From Podospora pseudocomata (lineage: Eukaryota > Ascomycota > Sordariomycetes > Sordariales > Podosporaceae), in assembly GCF_035222375.1 (NCBI RefSeq), contig NW_026946363.1, positions 1,364,001 to 1,428,000 of the forward strand: 64,000 nt of DNA, read 5' to 3'. The notes beneath the pieces were generated by a model, which worked only from the letters and a program-made list of their open reading frames with translations, was not told where the DNA came from and made no database searches. Below are positions 30,587 through 42,197 of this stretch, in pieces. Every line of letters begins with the position of its first letter. Position 1 is the stretch's first letter. Both the position numbers and the translations under genes were made by a program.

Positions 30587-33272
30587 TCACAGCTCCTGGC
30601 TACCTGCCCTATCATCTGCCACAATAAACACCAACCTCGACCCATTGCCAGTTGTTTGCCAGATCTATTCATTCTCTTGTTAGCATAGTGTCTCAAATCA
30701 AGGTCAGTCGGGGTATCAAAACTCACGTTCAAATCTGTATACTCCTCCAAAGCAGTCATCCACTGGTTCTCCGTGAAACCCTTCGCAATCACTCTCTCCT
30801 TCACCTTCCTCAAGTTCAGCTCCACACCAAACTCGTTCTCGTTATCCTCATCATCCTCCATCTCATCCGCCCGGCAAGCGCCACTGTCCGCAAGACCCTT
30901 GACAAGATTGAAGATCTTGCTGCTGGCGTTGAGGCCCCTTCTGCCGGTCCGGTTCCCATCGTCCATAGCGAGGGACTCCTTCGAGGCTTCGATCAAACGC
31001 AGCGCTTCATCTACATCTTCTTGCTTAACCGTGTTGCTGAACTGGAGACGGGCGAGAGCCTGCGCAAGACGGACGATGCCGAGAAGAGTACGGGGGGTGG
31101 TATGCCCAAAATTTTGAGACTTCTTCTCGTTGCGCTTGTGCTGGTTGCGGAGGCGGACGTAGGTCTTGACCATGTAGTCGGCGACGTTCGGAGGGAGGAC
31201 AGGGCGGTAGGTGCGGGCCTTGGCAACATAGGCACGGACTTCGGCTGGGCTGAAGACGAAGCCGTCCGAGGTGTCGATGTCGGGGTGCTTGTTGTGCATG
31301 TGGACGTAGGCGACATGCTTGGCGAGTTGGGCGTCAGTTTCTCTTGTTGGGGTGTCGAGCAACAGGAACATGACGTCGAAACGGGAGAGGAGGGCGGCGG
31401 GGAGGTTAATGTTTTCGACGGCGGTGAGACGGGTGTTGTAACGGCCATAGAGAGGGTTGGCGGCGGCCAGAATTGACGTGCGGGCATTGAGAGAGGTGGA
31501 AATACCGGCCTTGGAGATGGAAATCGTCTGCTGCTCCATGACTTCGTGGATGGCAGTACGGTCGTTGTCGTCCATTTTGTCAAACTCATCGATACAGCAG
31601 ATACCATTATCAGCAAGGACAAGGGCACCACCTTCGAGGACCATCTCATCTGTTACAGGGTCGCGCATGACGGCAGCAGTGAGACCGACACCGGATGAAC
31701 CACGACCAGAGGTGTAAACACCGCGAGGAGCCACCTTCGAAATGTACTTCAACAACTGGGATTTGGCCACACCTGGGTCACCCATGAGGCAGATATTGAT
31801 ATCACCACGGATACGCATACCGTCACCAACCTCCTTGGTAACGCCACCCACAAGCAGCAACAGGAGTGCCTTCTTGACGTCGAGGTGACCGAAGATTTCA
31901 GGGGCGATGGACTTGGCAAGGTACTCATACTGGTTACCGGACTGAAAGGACTTGGCGATTCTCCTTTCCATCAAGGGATCGATCTGCATATCCTCGTAGG
32001 CCTTCTTGTGCTGAATGACATCGTGTGCCTCGAGGTAAGTGTCGGTCAAGAGACCAGCGCGCATGGCCTGGAAACCGGTGTAAGGTGTTGGGAGGAAAAT
32101 GCCGGAAATATCAACAGTATCACCAGGGTGCACCTTCCGCACAAGAGTGCCATAGCAAAGTACGGTAAGTGTCCTGGGAATCTGACCAATGGGCACCTGC
32201 TCGGCAAGTTCCTGAATCTTAACCTCCTGGAAGGGCAGGAACTTGGAAGCTCTTGATGATGGGTACAGCTGACCCTTGGCCTGATTTTCCTTACAATCCT
32301 TCGACGGGCACAGTGTGAGGGGACCGTACTGCTTATCGGACACGGGCTGGAAAATTTCGCAACCGCAGCGATCGCAAGTATAGGCGCTGACCTGCACAAT
32401 AGGCTTGACGTCTGATACTCTGGTGGCGATGCCGCGGATGGTGATGAGATGTCCGAGGTGGTCGCCACGGACTTGTCTGACAGAGAGTGCCTTCAGGGGC
32501 TCGCCCGACATGGCGGTTCTGGGCTTGAAGACAAGGGTGTATCGGCGGGTGAGTTGCGCAGGGTATTGCTCGTTCAGCATAGCTGGGTCAGCAGTTCTCT
32601 CAGCGGCCTCAACCAGATCCGCGTTGCGCTGGGCCCGGTTGGCCATTAATACGTCGAGCACATCGTCCTTGAAAGTAAGTCCCTGAGTTGGTTGTGGCAT
32701 CAACTTGTCGATGGCCCTCGAAAGAATCTCGACATAGTGCTTTGTGTTCTTCTCGATCGACTCAACGAGCTTGAGCTCCAGGCCCAAGTCCTCTTCAAAC
32801 TGCATCATGGGTCATTAGAAAATGTTCATGTCGAAAAGGGGCCGTAATAGGAGCAGAACACACCGTATGGATGTCATCCAGCTCGATTGCCACCTCGTTT
32901 GTCTTTCTGTCAGCCAGTTCTTGGAGCATCAGCTTGTATTTGTGTACAGGCTCCTTGGTTCCTCTCCTTTGCTGGCGGCGCCGTTGCTGTCCCGCCTCGT
33001 CATCCTCATCCATAAAATCATAATCATCGCTCAGGTCGTCCTCGTTAATTGTGATGTTTCCCAGCGCAGTGGTGATGGTCTCCTGCGGCGACGTCTTGAA
33101 ATCGGTAAGGAAATGCTCAAAGGCCTCTGCTCCACCGTCAGCACACTGTTGATATTTTACCGCCTTTGTTTTGTTTTGTTTTGTTTTCCAAATTTTCTTC
33201 AAGGATGGTTGGGCCGCGCTCACCTTGCTGTTCGCCGTACTCGACGGGCGCTTTCATGTTAAAGAGAGCCAT
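30587..33272 (-). CDS. mcm7: DNA replication licensing helicase subunit Mcm7
   Basis: Exons 33224-33272, 32864-33126, 30727-32799 and 30587-30664 encode 820 residues. The 97-, 64- and 62-nt introns are phase-consistent. The first acceptor (GGAGCAG at 33127) was chosen because it joins EYGEQQ to EAFEHFL, the normal N-terminus. The last intron replaces a read-through end with NIWQTTGNGSRLVFIVADDR, the usual Mcm7 tail. Mcm7 is part of the Mcm2-7 replicative helicase. Visible are an acidic N-terminal segment (DDLSDDYDFMDEDDEAG), a zinc motif (C246, C249, then CPSKDC), Walker A GDPGVAKS (444-451), Walker B CIDEFD (506-511), the SRFD arginine finger (R577) and a conserved C-terminal winged region. 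It starts 614 bp from PEX1, divergently. Confidence 0.95.
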
Positions 33273-33886
33273 GGTTGCGACGTTTGTTTACTTGCGCCCG
33301 GGATGCGCTGGGTCGCAGTGTTGATGTGGTTGTTGGGACGGGGATGGGAGCGTCGGGCTTTCAGTTGAAGATGATCAAGAAAACACCTGCTGCTGGCGCT
33401 AGGATGATGCGGGATGGAGGCCGGGCACTGCCAATCCAATGCCCCTGTCAATGTTCCTGACAGGGGGCACGCGCTGGAACGCGGTCAGGCACGGAGCGAG
33501 ACGTGTCGTGGGCCAAGAGGCAATTAAAAGTGTTCCACGTTTAGGTTCTCAGCTGTGGAGGGGCACTGTCGGACGGGTGCCAGCTGGGAGAGCCCAAGAA
33601 GGACCGGTGACCTTGATGGTCGGAGCTTGCCTCGGCACATGCCACCCGCTGATTGCCGGGAAACCTTCCCCGTCCGAGAGCTGCCCCGAGGTGAGTTGCA
33701 TCCATCCGATGCGCTATCCCATGCGCTACGAAAGCGGACCCGATCAGCTGCATCTTCTTTAACGCCGGAGAGAACGGCGTCCCTCCGTGTGCAACACCAT
33801 CTGTACATACTACAATTGTTTTTTCTGTTCTTGTTCCTCTCTTCGCGGTACCCCAGAATCCCAGACCACATTCAGTAACAGATACA
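33273..33886. promoter_or_regulatory. Bidirectional promoter of MCM7 and PEX1 with CCAAT and ACGCG words
   Basis: About 160-210 bp upstream of the MCM7 start there are two adjacent CCAAT words (33431-33440) and two ACGCG cores (33469-33473 and 33479-33483). ACGCG is the core of the MluI cell-cycle box used by MBF/DSC1 to drive replication genes in yeasts. The PEX1 side ends in a short T-rich leader. Motifs are seen directly; their use is inferred. Confidence 0.45.
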
Positions 33887-36800
33887 ATGGCGCCGCGCAA
33901 GAACGCGCAGTCAACGGCTGCCGAAATATCACTGGTACATCTACAGAACTGTTTTGCAAACCTGCCCCAGTCGCTGGCCTCTTTGCTCGCCAATGTCAAC
34001 ACTGTAAGCGCTTTCTTTTGTCTTTTCATGGTCTGTAGCTCTTATGTGACTAAATGATATCAATTGTGTTCTTAGCCCGCGCAAAATGTCATTGTCGAAC
34101 TCACCTACCGCGTCCCTACCCCTCCTGGCTCAGGGGCTGCAGCATCGTCCACCAAGTCCATCTACCTAGGATGGACCGGCATGCCCAGCAAGCGCAGAGT
34201 CGCCCCGATCGTGGACAGAAACGGTATCAATGGGTCAAGAAGCGGCCGTGATCAGGAAGTTCCCCTCGTGGAAATCGACGCAACGCTGGCTGCAACCGTG
34301 GGGTTGAAGGATGGACAAAAGGTCACAGCGACGATACACTTCGACCCCCCTATGGCGACCACCGTCAACATTGAGCCTCTGACGCCCGAGGACTGGGAGA
34401 TGATTGAATTACATGGTAGCTTCCTGGAGGACAACTTGTTGTTTCAGATCCGCGCGGTACCAAATCCCACTTATGCGCCTGGAGGCGTTCTTGCTGGTGC
34501 GCATCCATTGACGCTTCACCTCTCACAAACGTCGACCGCGAGCATTAAAGTACTTTCCCTCGACCCCCCACTGTCGGCAGATGCCCCCTTTGCCAAGATC
34601 GCCCCCGACGCCGAGGTTATCGTGGCCCCGAAGACTAGGCAAAAGCAACGAAGTAGCAAGGACAACAGAAGTGTGGGCGGTGCCTCGAGGAAGAGTGGAA
34701 AGAGCACAGGGAGTTCCAGACGGAAGAGTGTCAAAGAAGAGAAAAGGCCAGTTCTGTTCTTCCGCAGCGTTGACAAGAAAAACTGCCTGGAGTGGTTTGA
34801 CGAGGGAGTAGAGGTGGACGATCTCAGTGTGTGGATCGATACGGATATGCTCTTTACCAAGGAGCTGAAAGGAGTGAACTATGTTGCGGTCAGTCTGGTG
34901 CGCCCAGCAGGACTCCAACAACCGCTCGATTCGCAGACACAACCTCAGGAGGCAGACCCAGCATCCAAAGCATCCACCAAAATCATTGCCCACCTGCGTT
35001 CTTGGGAAGAGCCGCCAGATGGACAGACCGCAGCACTCTCAACCAGTCTGTGTGCCGCTCTCGGCTGCCAGGGACTTGTTGGAGGGGTTGTGAAGATTGA
35101 GCCCGCCCCTACACCGTTGCCAAAGAAGACGCCAGATCAGGAGGGAATCAACCGCGATTCGGTTCAAAAAATCAAGATTTTCCCCTTTCAAACAACAAAA
35201 CCTACGACATCAGCAGGCCTCAAATTTGGTGGACAGTCGAAAGCCGAGCGCGAAGAGGGTGCCAATCAAGTCAAACATATCTATGGCACCGAGGGTAATT
35301 CATTGCTGGCTGGACCGTTGACGGATGGCCAGGTTCTCGGAGTTCACGATGGCATGACATTCCCACGAGGTTGGGAAGGTGCTGTTGTCCGATTTGAACC
35401 TTCTCAGCCAACCTCTCAGAGTGGCAAGAAGTCCCTGAGCTGGATCTTGGGATCAGAGTGGAGGTTGCCCATCTCCATTCAACCACCAATTCCTAAGCCT
35501 GCTTGGCTTACTGAGTTTGAAGCTGAGCTAGCCACTGAACCGTCTGATTCTCTGCTCGTAGGCATCGACTCGTTGCTTGACAAGCTCAAGACTCATGTTA
35601 TGCATATGTCTTCAGTTCTCTTGACAGGCGGTCAGGGTGCTGGCAAGACCTGTGTGGCACAACACATTGCCCATGCTTTGCGTTCATCTCAACTGTTTCA
35701 CACCACTTACTTTTCCTGCTCAAAGCTCTTGGGTGATGAGAGCCGGGTCACCACTATCAAGGAGACCCTTAACCGTCTGTTTATGGCTGCCAGCTGGGGT
35801 GCCAGGCTTGGTGGCAAGGCGCTCGTGATCCTTGATGATTTGGACAAGCTCTGCCCAGCAGAGACAGAACTCCAAGTAGGCAACAACAATGCCCGTGCTC
35901 GGCAGATCAGCGAGGCGATTTGCTCCATGGTCAAACAATACTGCGGCCGGGACAGCAATGTTGTCTTGCTGGCCACCTGCCAGGGCAAAGAGTCTCTTCA
36001 CAACGTCCTCGTAGGCGGTCACATCGTTCGTGAGATTGTCGACCTGGCCGCTCCCGACAAGGAAACCAGACGTCGTATCATGGAAGCTCTCACCAAACAA
36101 GGCTCCGTCTCTCCGGAAGATTCCTATGCCAACGACGATGACCCCGAAGACATCAGCCGCCCCACTACCGCAGATGGCAGCGCCACCGATGGTGACGGAG
36201 ACGGCTGGATGGACGGTCCTAGCCGCCCTCCACGCCAAAACACTCGCGCCAAACCAAGCGGCTTCATCCTCGATGCCGATCTCGACTTCCTCGACATCGC
36301 CGGCCAGACAGACGGCTACATGCCCGGCGACCTCATCCTCCTCATCTCCCGCGCCCGCAACGAGGCCCTCTCCCGCTCCGTCACCTCTTCTCTGTCTTCC
36401 AACGTCCCCAATCCAAACCTAACCACCATCCACCTCTCCCGCGCGGACTTCACCTCCGCCCTGAAAGGCTTTACCCCTGCTTCCCTCAGAAACGTAACCC
36501 TCCAATCCTCCACCACGACTTTTGCCTCGATCGGTGGCCTTCAGGAAACCCGCCAGGTCCTCCTGGAAACACTGCAGTATCCCACCAAATACGCCCCCAT
36601 TTTCGCCCAATGCCCCCTGCGGCTCCGTTCAGGGTTGTTGTTATACGGCTACCCAGGCTGCGGCAAAACCCTCCTCGCCTCTGCCGTCGCGGGCGAGTGC
36701 GGCCTGAATTTCATCTCGGTCAAGGGACCAGAGATTCTGAACAAGTACATTGGTGCCTCTGAAAAATCCGTCCGCGACCTCTTTGCCCGAGCCTCGGCCG

Positions 36801-37669
36801 CTAAGCCGTGCGTGTTGTTCTTTGACGAGTTTGACAGCATCGCCCCCAAGAGAGGCCACGACTCGACTGGTGTGACAGACAGAGTAGTCAACCAGCTTTT
36901 GACGCAAATGGATGGTGCGGAAGGACTGTCTGGTGTTTACGTGCTCGCTGCTACCTCCCGGCCGGATTTGATCGACCCTGCGTTGCTACGACCAGGAAGA
37001 TTGGACAAGAGTTTGCTCTGTGACTTTCCCAACGAGGAAGACAGATTGGATATCATCCGTGCGTTGGCCGGGAAAGTGAAGGTAGATGAAGAAGTTTGGG
37101 GGGATGAGGGGGTGCTGAGGGAGTTGGGGAGGAGGACGGACGGGTTCAGCGGGGCGGATTTGCAAGCGTTGGTTAGTAATGCGCAGTTGGAGGCTATTCA
37201 TGATGTTTTGGGGGATAGGGAGACTTCTGCCACGGTTGTTACTAGGAGGGGGGCGAAGGGTAACAAGGGGACGGGAAGGGCGAGGGATTTCTTGCAGTTC
37301 AAGTATGGGGAGGAGGAGGTGAATGGGGATGTGGGGGTGCCGAAGACGAGGCAGCAGATGCTGGCTGAGCAGGCGGCTATTGTGGGGAAGTTGGAGGGGA
37401 TTAAAGCTGCGAGGAAGAGGAGCAAGGTTGCGCCAGCGGGGCAGAAGCAGCTGGAGGATAAGAAGGAGGTTGATGCTGGGGGGAACAAGGAGGTGGTGAT
37501 TAAGTGGGCGCACTTGGAGAAGGCGTTGGAGGAGACGAGGGCTAGTATTTCTAGGACGGAGAGAGCGAGACTGGAGAGGATTTATAGGGAGTTTGTGGAT
37601 GGGAGGAGTGGGGAGATGAAGGATGGGCAGGGGAGTATGGAGATTGGGGGGAGGAGTAGTTTGATGTAG
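33887..37669 (+). CDS. PEX1: Peroxisomal AAA+ ATPase Pex1
   Basis: Exons 33887-34003 and 34076-37669 encode 1236 residues. The 72-nt intron has GTAAGC, TGACTAAATG and TTAG and joins ANVNT to PAQNVIVELTYRV. Pex1 with Pex6 extracts ubiquitinated Pex5 from the peroxisomal membrane. The N-terminus has the double-psi-barrel type domain (SLVHLQNCFANLPQSLASLL through TPEDWEMIELHGSFLEDNLL). D1 has a P-loop GGQGAGKT near residue 560 and a Walker B-like LVILDDLDKL with Asp in place of Glu, as common in Pex1 D1. D2 is canonical: GYPGCGKT at 897-904, FFDEFDSIAPKRG (D956/E957) and the ATSRPDLIDPALLRPGRLDK arginine-finger region. A Ser/Lys-rich linker (about 205-235) and a D1-D2 acidic insert are fungal features. 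Codons shift to G-ending near 37080. Confidence 0.95.
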
Positions 37670-37882
37670 AGGGCGTGTTGGGGGTGTAATCAATGTGTAT
37701 AAGTGTGTATAAGTGTGTGTAATCAAAATCATTAGAGATGTGCAAGTTAGGGTTATGTTCAAAAAGCTGCCAAAGAGGTTGGTTTGTGCGTGTCATCAAT
37801 TGCGAGAAATCTTTTTGATGTATGGTGCAAAATGAACTTTTGTCTAGCCCTTTTCTGTTTTCTTTCCTCTGTCCTTTCATAG

Positions 37883-40800
37883 TCACTTGAACGGGTTAAA
37901 ATCCCAAACCTCCATGCCAACACCACCCACCAGCACCTTCCCTGACTCAATAACCTCCACATCCCCCACATCAGCTATCCCACTGTACCTATTATCCTGC
38001 AGCGATATCTCCATCCCCTGTCCGCCCTCTCCAGGTACCGCTCTCCAAAGCTTGATCCTCTGGTCATTGCTCACCGTCACCACCTCAATCATATCCGTAT
38101 CATCCCTCACAATCTTCATCCCCGTCACAGCCGCGCCGTGAGCAGAAGACACCCTGTACCGCCCACTCACCACATACTTCACATCATTCTCCTCCATCCT
38201 CAAATCAGTGATGACAAGAGCGTTATCGTCTCCACCCGTGGAGATAACATAGTGACAGTCTTCCAGATCAACTACATCAAGAGACTTGATACTACTCTGA
38301 TGCACCTTCAACAACAACTTCAACCTCAGCGGCGAGTTATTCGCGTGCCCAACATCCGGGTTTATGTTCAGGTCTGTACGTGTCCAAATGGCGATGTGGC
38401 CGTCGGTATACGCCACCAGGATGTCTCCATTAGACAAGAATCGCAACTGCGTCGGACAAGCGCCCGTATATTTCGCCTCGCTGCCAAACTCGAATTCCTG
38501 AGTCCTTTCGCCATAGGCATACGTCTGGATGGTGGAGTTGGAAAGCGCAATCGCAAACTCGTTGTGGTACTCCCCGATGTAGTTGGTTGACCAGGAAAAG
38601 GCCATGATCCGCAGGTCTTTGTCCTTGCTTTGGAAGTTCCAGACAGCTTCGCATTTAACAGCGATGGTCTCATAGTCTGATTCGAGACGGGTGATGTCCC
38701 ATATGAAGAGCTCCTCGCTTCCGCCGCAGCTAACGAGGGTGCTGTCACCCTTCCACTGGAGGGACTGGATGCCGGAGGAGTGCTTCTCTAGCGTGGCAAG
38801 ACACTTGAAACCTTGTCCGGTTGGCGAGTGTGTCCAGATGCGGATCACGGTGTCTTCTGCTGCTGTGGCGATGTACTTGAACGAGGAGCTGCACGCTACA
38901 GCACGGATTTCTCTACCATGACCGCCTTCCTTGATGGTTCTGAGGAAGGTGGACGATTGTGAGTAGAAGCGGAGGTGAGAGGATTTGGTGAAAACCAGGC
39001 GAAGGGCGTTGGGGTTCGACAAGGCGGAGATAATGGCGAAGGAGCGGTGGGCGCCGCCGCATTCAAGGGATGCTAGGACGGCGGATGTTGTAGCATTGTA
39101 GTAGATGAACTGTTTTCCTTTGAATCCATGGAGGATGAGTTCTGGGTTCTCGGCTGTGGTGAACCAAGCACCCTCGATCATGCCCATTGGCGGTGAGATT
39201 TCATGTCGGAGACTAAAGGTACGATTGTCCGCCCTAAGGGTGTACATGCGGTATATTCCGTCCCGACATGTGGTAAGAAACTCGCGGGAACATCCAGGCA
39301 AAGGCACAATGGCGGTAATGGCGTCTTTGGTTTTGGGATCCCGGCAGGAGCACCCTGGGAAGAGGACATCGGTTGCGTCTCCCGAGTTGGGATAGGAGGT
39401 GACGAAACCCACGCGAGACCCCAGCATAATAACTGAACCAACTCGAGCTGCCGCTGTAGGGATGTAGTTTTCCTTGAGAGAAAGGGTAACATCGCCAAAG
39501 CTTGGTTCGTTCGTTGAAGCGTTGAAACTGAGAATATAAGCGCGGTCGGCACCCAGCACCGTGACGACTGCCTGCCAATTCTGAGCATCGGCGGCCACAA
39601 GCGGCAGAATATCCTGAATCTTTCCCGGCAATTGTCCAACAGAGCGGATTGGCTTTTCGCTTTGCAAGACATAGACATTTCCAGCCGCGCTGCCGAGAAC
39701 AACTGTGTCCGCAGCCACGGTCTTCATAACATTGTAGGACCTCAAATCAGCCACAACCTCAGCAGGCAGCTGTACCTCCCTCCATTTTGGTTTTCCTTGG
39801 ATATCAGCCATGAATATCCTCCCGGGAGATGTGGTTGAAACCACCCTGGAATCCGACAGGAAGGCGTACTTTTGAAAGGCTTGCCTGGGGTCTCCTTTCG
39901 CCAGAGGGCTCATTAAGGAAGTCTCTGAGTTCTTTTGAATGTGTTCAAGAACGTCATCAAAAGAAAGATTGAGATCAAAATCCTCAAAGCCACCCTCGGA
40001 GGCTGAATTTGACAAACCCCCAGAAACGACAATCTTTCCATCCGCTCCGCCAGTGGCTATTATGGAAGCCCGTCCCTCCCTATTCGAGACAGCAGCGGAC
40101 CAAATATTCTTGCCGTTATGGCAACCGTCAGTCGTGCGGTGCTTCAAAGCCCCCTTTGGCCCTTCCGACCCAGTCAAGTCAAGACTCAACTCCCATTTTT
40201 GTCTTGTAGTATCCTCGCCGAATGAGTACACATTAATGGAACCATTTGATCTCGATGTGTATTCCCCAAACTTGACATGCCATATCCTTGACAAATGTCC
40301 CATGGCAACTGCCACACATCTTGTTGAGTCTTTTTTGTTCTCCTCCTTCACTTCCGAATTACCACCAAAACCGGTCTCTCTCCCTTCCCCAAGGGCTTTG
40401 GAATCTATTTCCATTCCATTTTCCCGGACAATGAGATGTCGATTAGTAATGTCCCATATCCTTATTGTTCTATCGTCACTGCAGCTTGCCAGTAGCCTGA
40501 ACTTTGACCCAGGGCTAAATTCGAGCTCTGGTGATATAGTAACACCGAAAATCGACCCTTCGTGTCCACCAAACACGTATAGCACCTCCCATTGAGACGG
40601 CCTGCAAGAGTCCAGGTAGTATTTCCAGACAATAATCTCCCCGAATACTGTGCCGCCTGCTACGAGGATGGTGTTGTCGCCCAGAAACATGAGGTTCGCA
40701 GAATACAGGATGGGCCTCGATGGCGACACCACAGGCCCTAGCTCAAGGAGGTTTCCGTCTGAACTGAGTTTGAGAGTGACAATTTCGTTATGAGCGGTGA

Positions 40801-41299
40801 CTAGCGCGCCCAGAGTCTCGCCGTTGCAAGAGAAGAGGATGCCATCGTAGATCCAGTCTGGCGCTTGAAACTCGGTGGGTAACTCGGTAGGGGCGGTTCC
40901 TTGAATGAGGGATGCAACTGACGACGGTGGGAGAACCATGACAGATTGCCCACCCCAAATCAAGAATCCCCCTTCTGTTGTTGGGGTGCCATCCTCAGAT
41001 TTCCAAGCATGAATTCCATGGATAGGCTGTGAGTTGAAAACTCTGAGTTGGCTGACGAGGCGAGAGGTGGCTACGTCGTAAATTCTGAGCCAGGTGTCTT
41101 CACCTGCAAGGAGGTATGAAGAGTTGGACTCGGCATGATAGATCTCGAGGGCGGTGATGGGACTGAGCACAAAGCTCTGTTGTAGTTGAGTTCGAGGATG
41201 AGGGGTGCTCTGAGATGTAAAGTTAGTGAGGGGGTTCGGGTTGTGTGTGAGTGACTCACGAGAGTTTGTAGGTTGAAGCCAACATACCGTTTGAGACAT
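37883..41299 (-). CDS. RTT10: WD40-repeat protein of the WDR6/Rtt10 (Trm734) family
   Basis: I model two exons, 41288-41299 (MSQT) and 37883-41209, giving 1112 residues. The 78-nt intron has a perfect GTATGT, a CACTAAC branch and CTCAG. It is a multiple of three without a stop, so unspliced RNA would add 26 residues. Family members partner Trm7 for 2'-O-methylation of the tRNA wobble position (34) and are linked to endosomal recycling. The start of the mature reading (LSPITALEIYHAE, then YLLAGEDTWLRIYDV) is the family signature. Many WD units are visible: FGGHEGSIFGVTISPE with LASCSDDRTIRIWDI, GRASIIATGGADGKIVVSGG, GGHGREIRAVACSSSFKYIA with ATAAEDTVIRIWTH, HSSGIQSLQWKGDSTLVSCG and VSNDQRIKLWRAVPGEGG. 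This fits two or three beta-propellers. It is convergent with PEX1, with a 213-bp gap. Confidence 0.88.
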   Translation of the reverse strand: MSQTVCWLQPTNSRESLTHNPNPLTNFTSQSTPHPRTQLQQSFVLSPITALEIYHAESNSSYLLAGEDTWLRIYDVATSRLVSQLRVFNSQPIHGIHAWKSEDGTPTTEGGFLIWGGQSVMVLPPSSVASLIQGTAPTELPTEFQAPDWIYDGILFSCNGETLGALVTAHNEIVTLKLSSDGNLLELGPVVSPSRPILYSANLMFLGDNTILVAGGTVFGEIIVWKYYLDSCRPSQWEVLYVFGGHEGSIFGVTISPELEFSPGSKFRLLASCSDDRTIRIWDITNRHLIVRENGMEIDSKALGEGRETGFGGNSEVKEENKKDSTRCVAVAMGHLSRIWHVKFGEYTSRSNGSINVYSFGEDTTRQKWELSLDLTGSEGPKGALKHRTTDGCHNGKNIWSAAVSNREGRASIIATGGADGKIVVSGGLSNSASEGGFEDFDLNLSFDDVLEHIQKNSETSLMSPLAKGDPRQAFQKYAFLSDSRVVSTTSPGRIFMADIQGKPKWREVQLPAEVVADLRSYNVMKTVAADTVVLGSAAGNVYVLQSEKPIRSVGQLPGKIQDILPLVAADAQNWQAVVTVLGADRAYILSFNASTNEPSFGDVTLSLKENYIPTAAARVGSVIMLGSRVGFVTSYPNSGDATDVLFPGCSCRDPKTKDAITAIVPLPGCSREFLTTCRDGIYRMYTLRADNRTFSLRHEISPPMGMIEGAWFTTAENPELILHGFKGKQFIYYNATTSAVLASLECGGAHRSFAIISALSNPNALRLVFTKSSHLRFYSQSSTFLRTIKEGGHGREIRAVACSSSFKYIATAAEDTVIRIWTHSPTGQGFKCLATLEKHSSGIQSLQWKGDSTLVSCGGSEELFIWDITRLESDYETIAVKCEAVWNFQSKDKDLRIMAFSWSTNYIGEYHNEFAIALSNSTIQTYAYGERTQEFEFGSEAKYTGACPTQLRFLSNGDILVAYTDGHIAIWTRTDLNINPDVGHANNSPLRLKLLLKVHQSSIKSLDVVDLEDCHYVISTGGDDNALVITDLRMEENDVKYVVSGRYRVSSAHGAAVTGMKIVRDDTDMIEVVTVSNDQRIKLWRAVPGEGGQGMEISLQDNRYSGIADVGDVEVIESGKVLVGGVGMEVWDFNPFK

Positions 41300-41734
41300 A
41301 ATGATGACGTAAGAAATACCCGTTGATAATGTGATTCGTCTTCATAGGTGTCATAAAATCATTTTCATGTGTGAGCGTTATTCGTGTGCCAGTGGTGTGG
41401 TTTTGAGTGTGAGGGAAGCAAAGGCTCAGGGTGTGAGAACTTTCGGCCAATAAGCACGCACCAAAAGTGACCCACCCAGGCAGCCTGCCTGAGTGGGTCC
41501 ATGGACCCCTTTCAACTTCAACTCGTGAACTTGAGGACGGTCAAAGCATCATTCCACATTTATGCTTAGGGTTCAAGTTGATGTGAGGTGGGATGAATAA
41601 GTCTTCTTATTTCCAACCTAAAGGCCGTGTAACGCAAGAAAATATTGCCCAAGTGCGTGGCAGCTAACATGGCAGACCAAATTCTTCATATTGATTAGGA
41701 CTGTTGCCGTATAAAACAACTTCAAGTCCACTTG
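41300..41734. other. Upstream region of the WDR6-type gene
   Basis: 435 bp between the WD40 gene start and the 3' end of the small minus-strand gene. AT-balanced; contains a short inverted pair GCAGGCTGCC near 41480. Probably the WD40 gene promoter. No gene seen. Confidence 0.4.
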
Positions 41735-42197
41735 TTACTTCTTCGTTCCTCCAGACTCCTCTCCCTCTGAGCTACTGCCGGTGACTGCGCCACAATCATG
41801 GCCGTCCTTGATGGCGGCACCACATATTTCGCAGACGTTATGTCTTGGGACTCCCGGCATTGTGTCTAAGAAAGCTTGTTGGTCGTAAGAATTGTGTGTT
41901 TTTATGTACGTAGTGTTGGTTGTAGTTTGTGGGTGAGAGCTGTCGAGTGATGGTTAATGGAAATGTCGATGACAGAAACATTGTTAGGTAGAGAGACTCG
42001 GTGCGTTGCATTTTCTTATATACAACTTCTCGAATCTTTTCAAGCCGGCTTTTGCGCTCCATTGACGTGGCATCATTGGTAAATGTGAAGGTGTCATTAC
42101 GGTATCTGTAATGTGGCATCATGGTGTTCATGGTGATCTCATTGAACTGGGTAATACGGCCTTTTAATGGTGTTCTGGTGACCCGAAACTCGGCCAT
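41735..42197 (-). CDS. Small hypothetical protein with a CxxC/HxC zinc-type motif
   Basis: I propose two exons, 41980-42197 and 41735-41939, with a 40-nt intron (GTTTCT, CATTAACC, CGACAG), encoding 140 residues. Support is indirect. The C-terminal frame reads as real protein (YDQQAFLDTMPGVPRHN, then VCEICGAAIKDGHDC) with a Cys-x2-Cys...His-x-Cys pattern that could bind zinc, and ends in an acidic/Ser-rich tail. The N-terminal exon is basic and helical (TSMERKSRLEKIREVVYKKM). No family is recognised. The donor is weak and the intron very short, so the join could be wrong, or the two parts could belong to different transcripts. It sits head to head with the phosphotransferase-like gene. Confidence 0.38.

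Noticed and set aside
33127-33150. Upstream acceptor (CAACAG) for MCM7 exon 2
   Set aside because: It puts the exon out of phase with exon 1; the GGAGCAG acceptor restores the conserved EQQ-AFEHFL junction.
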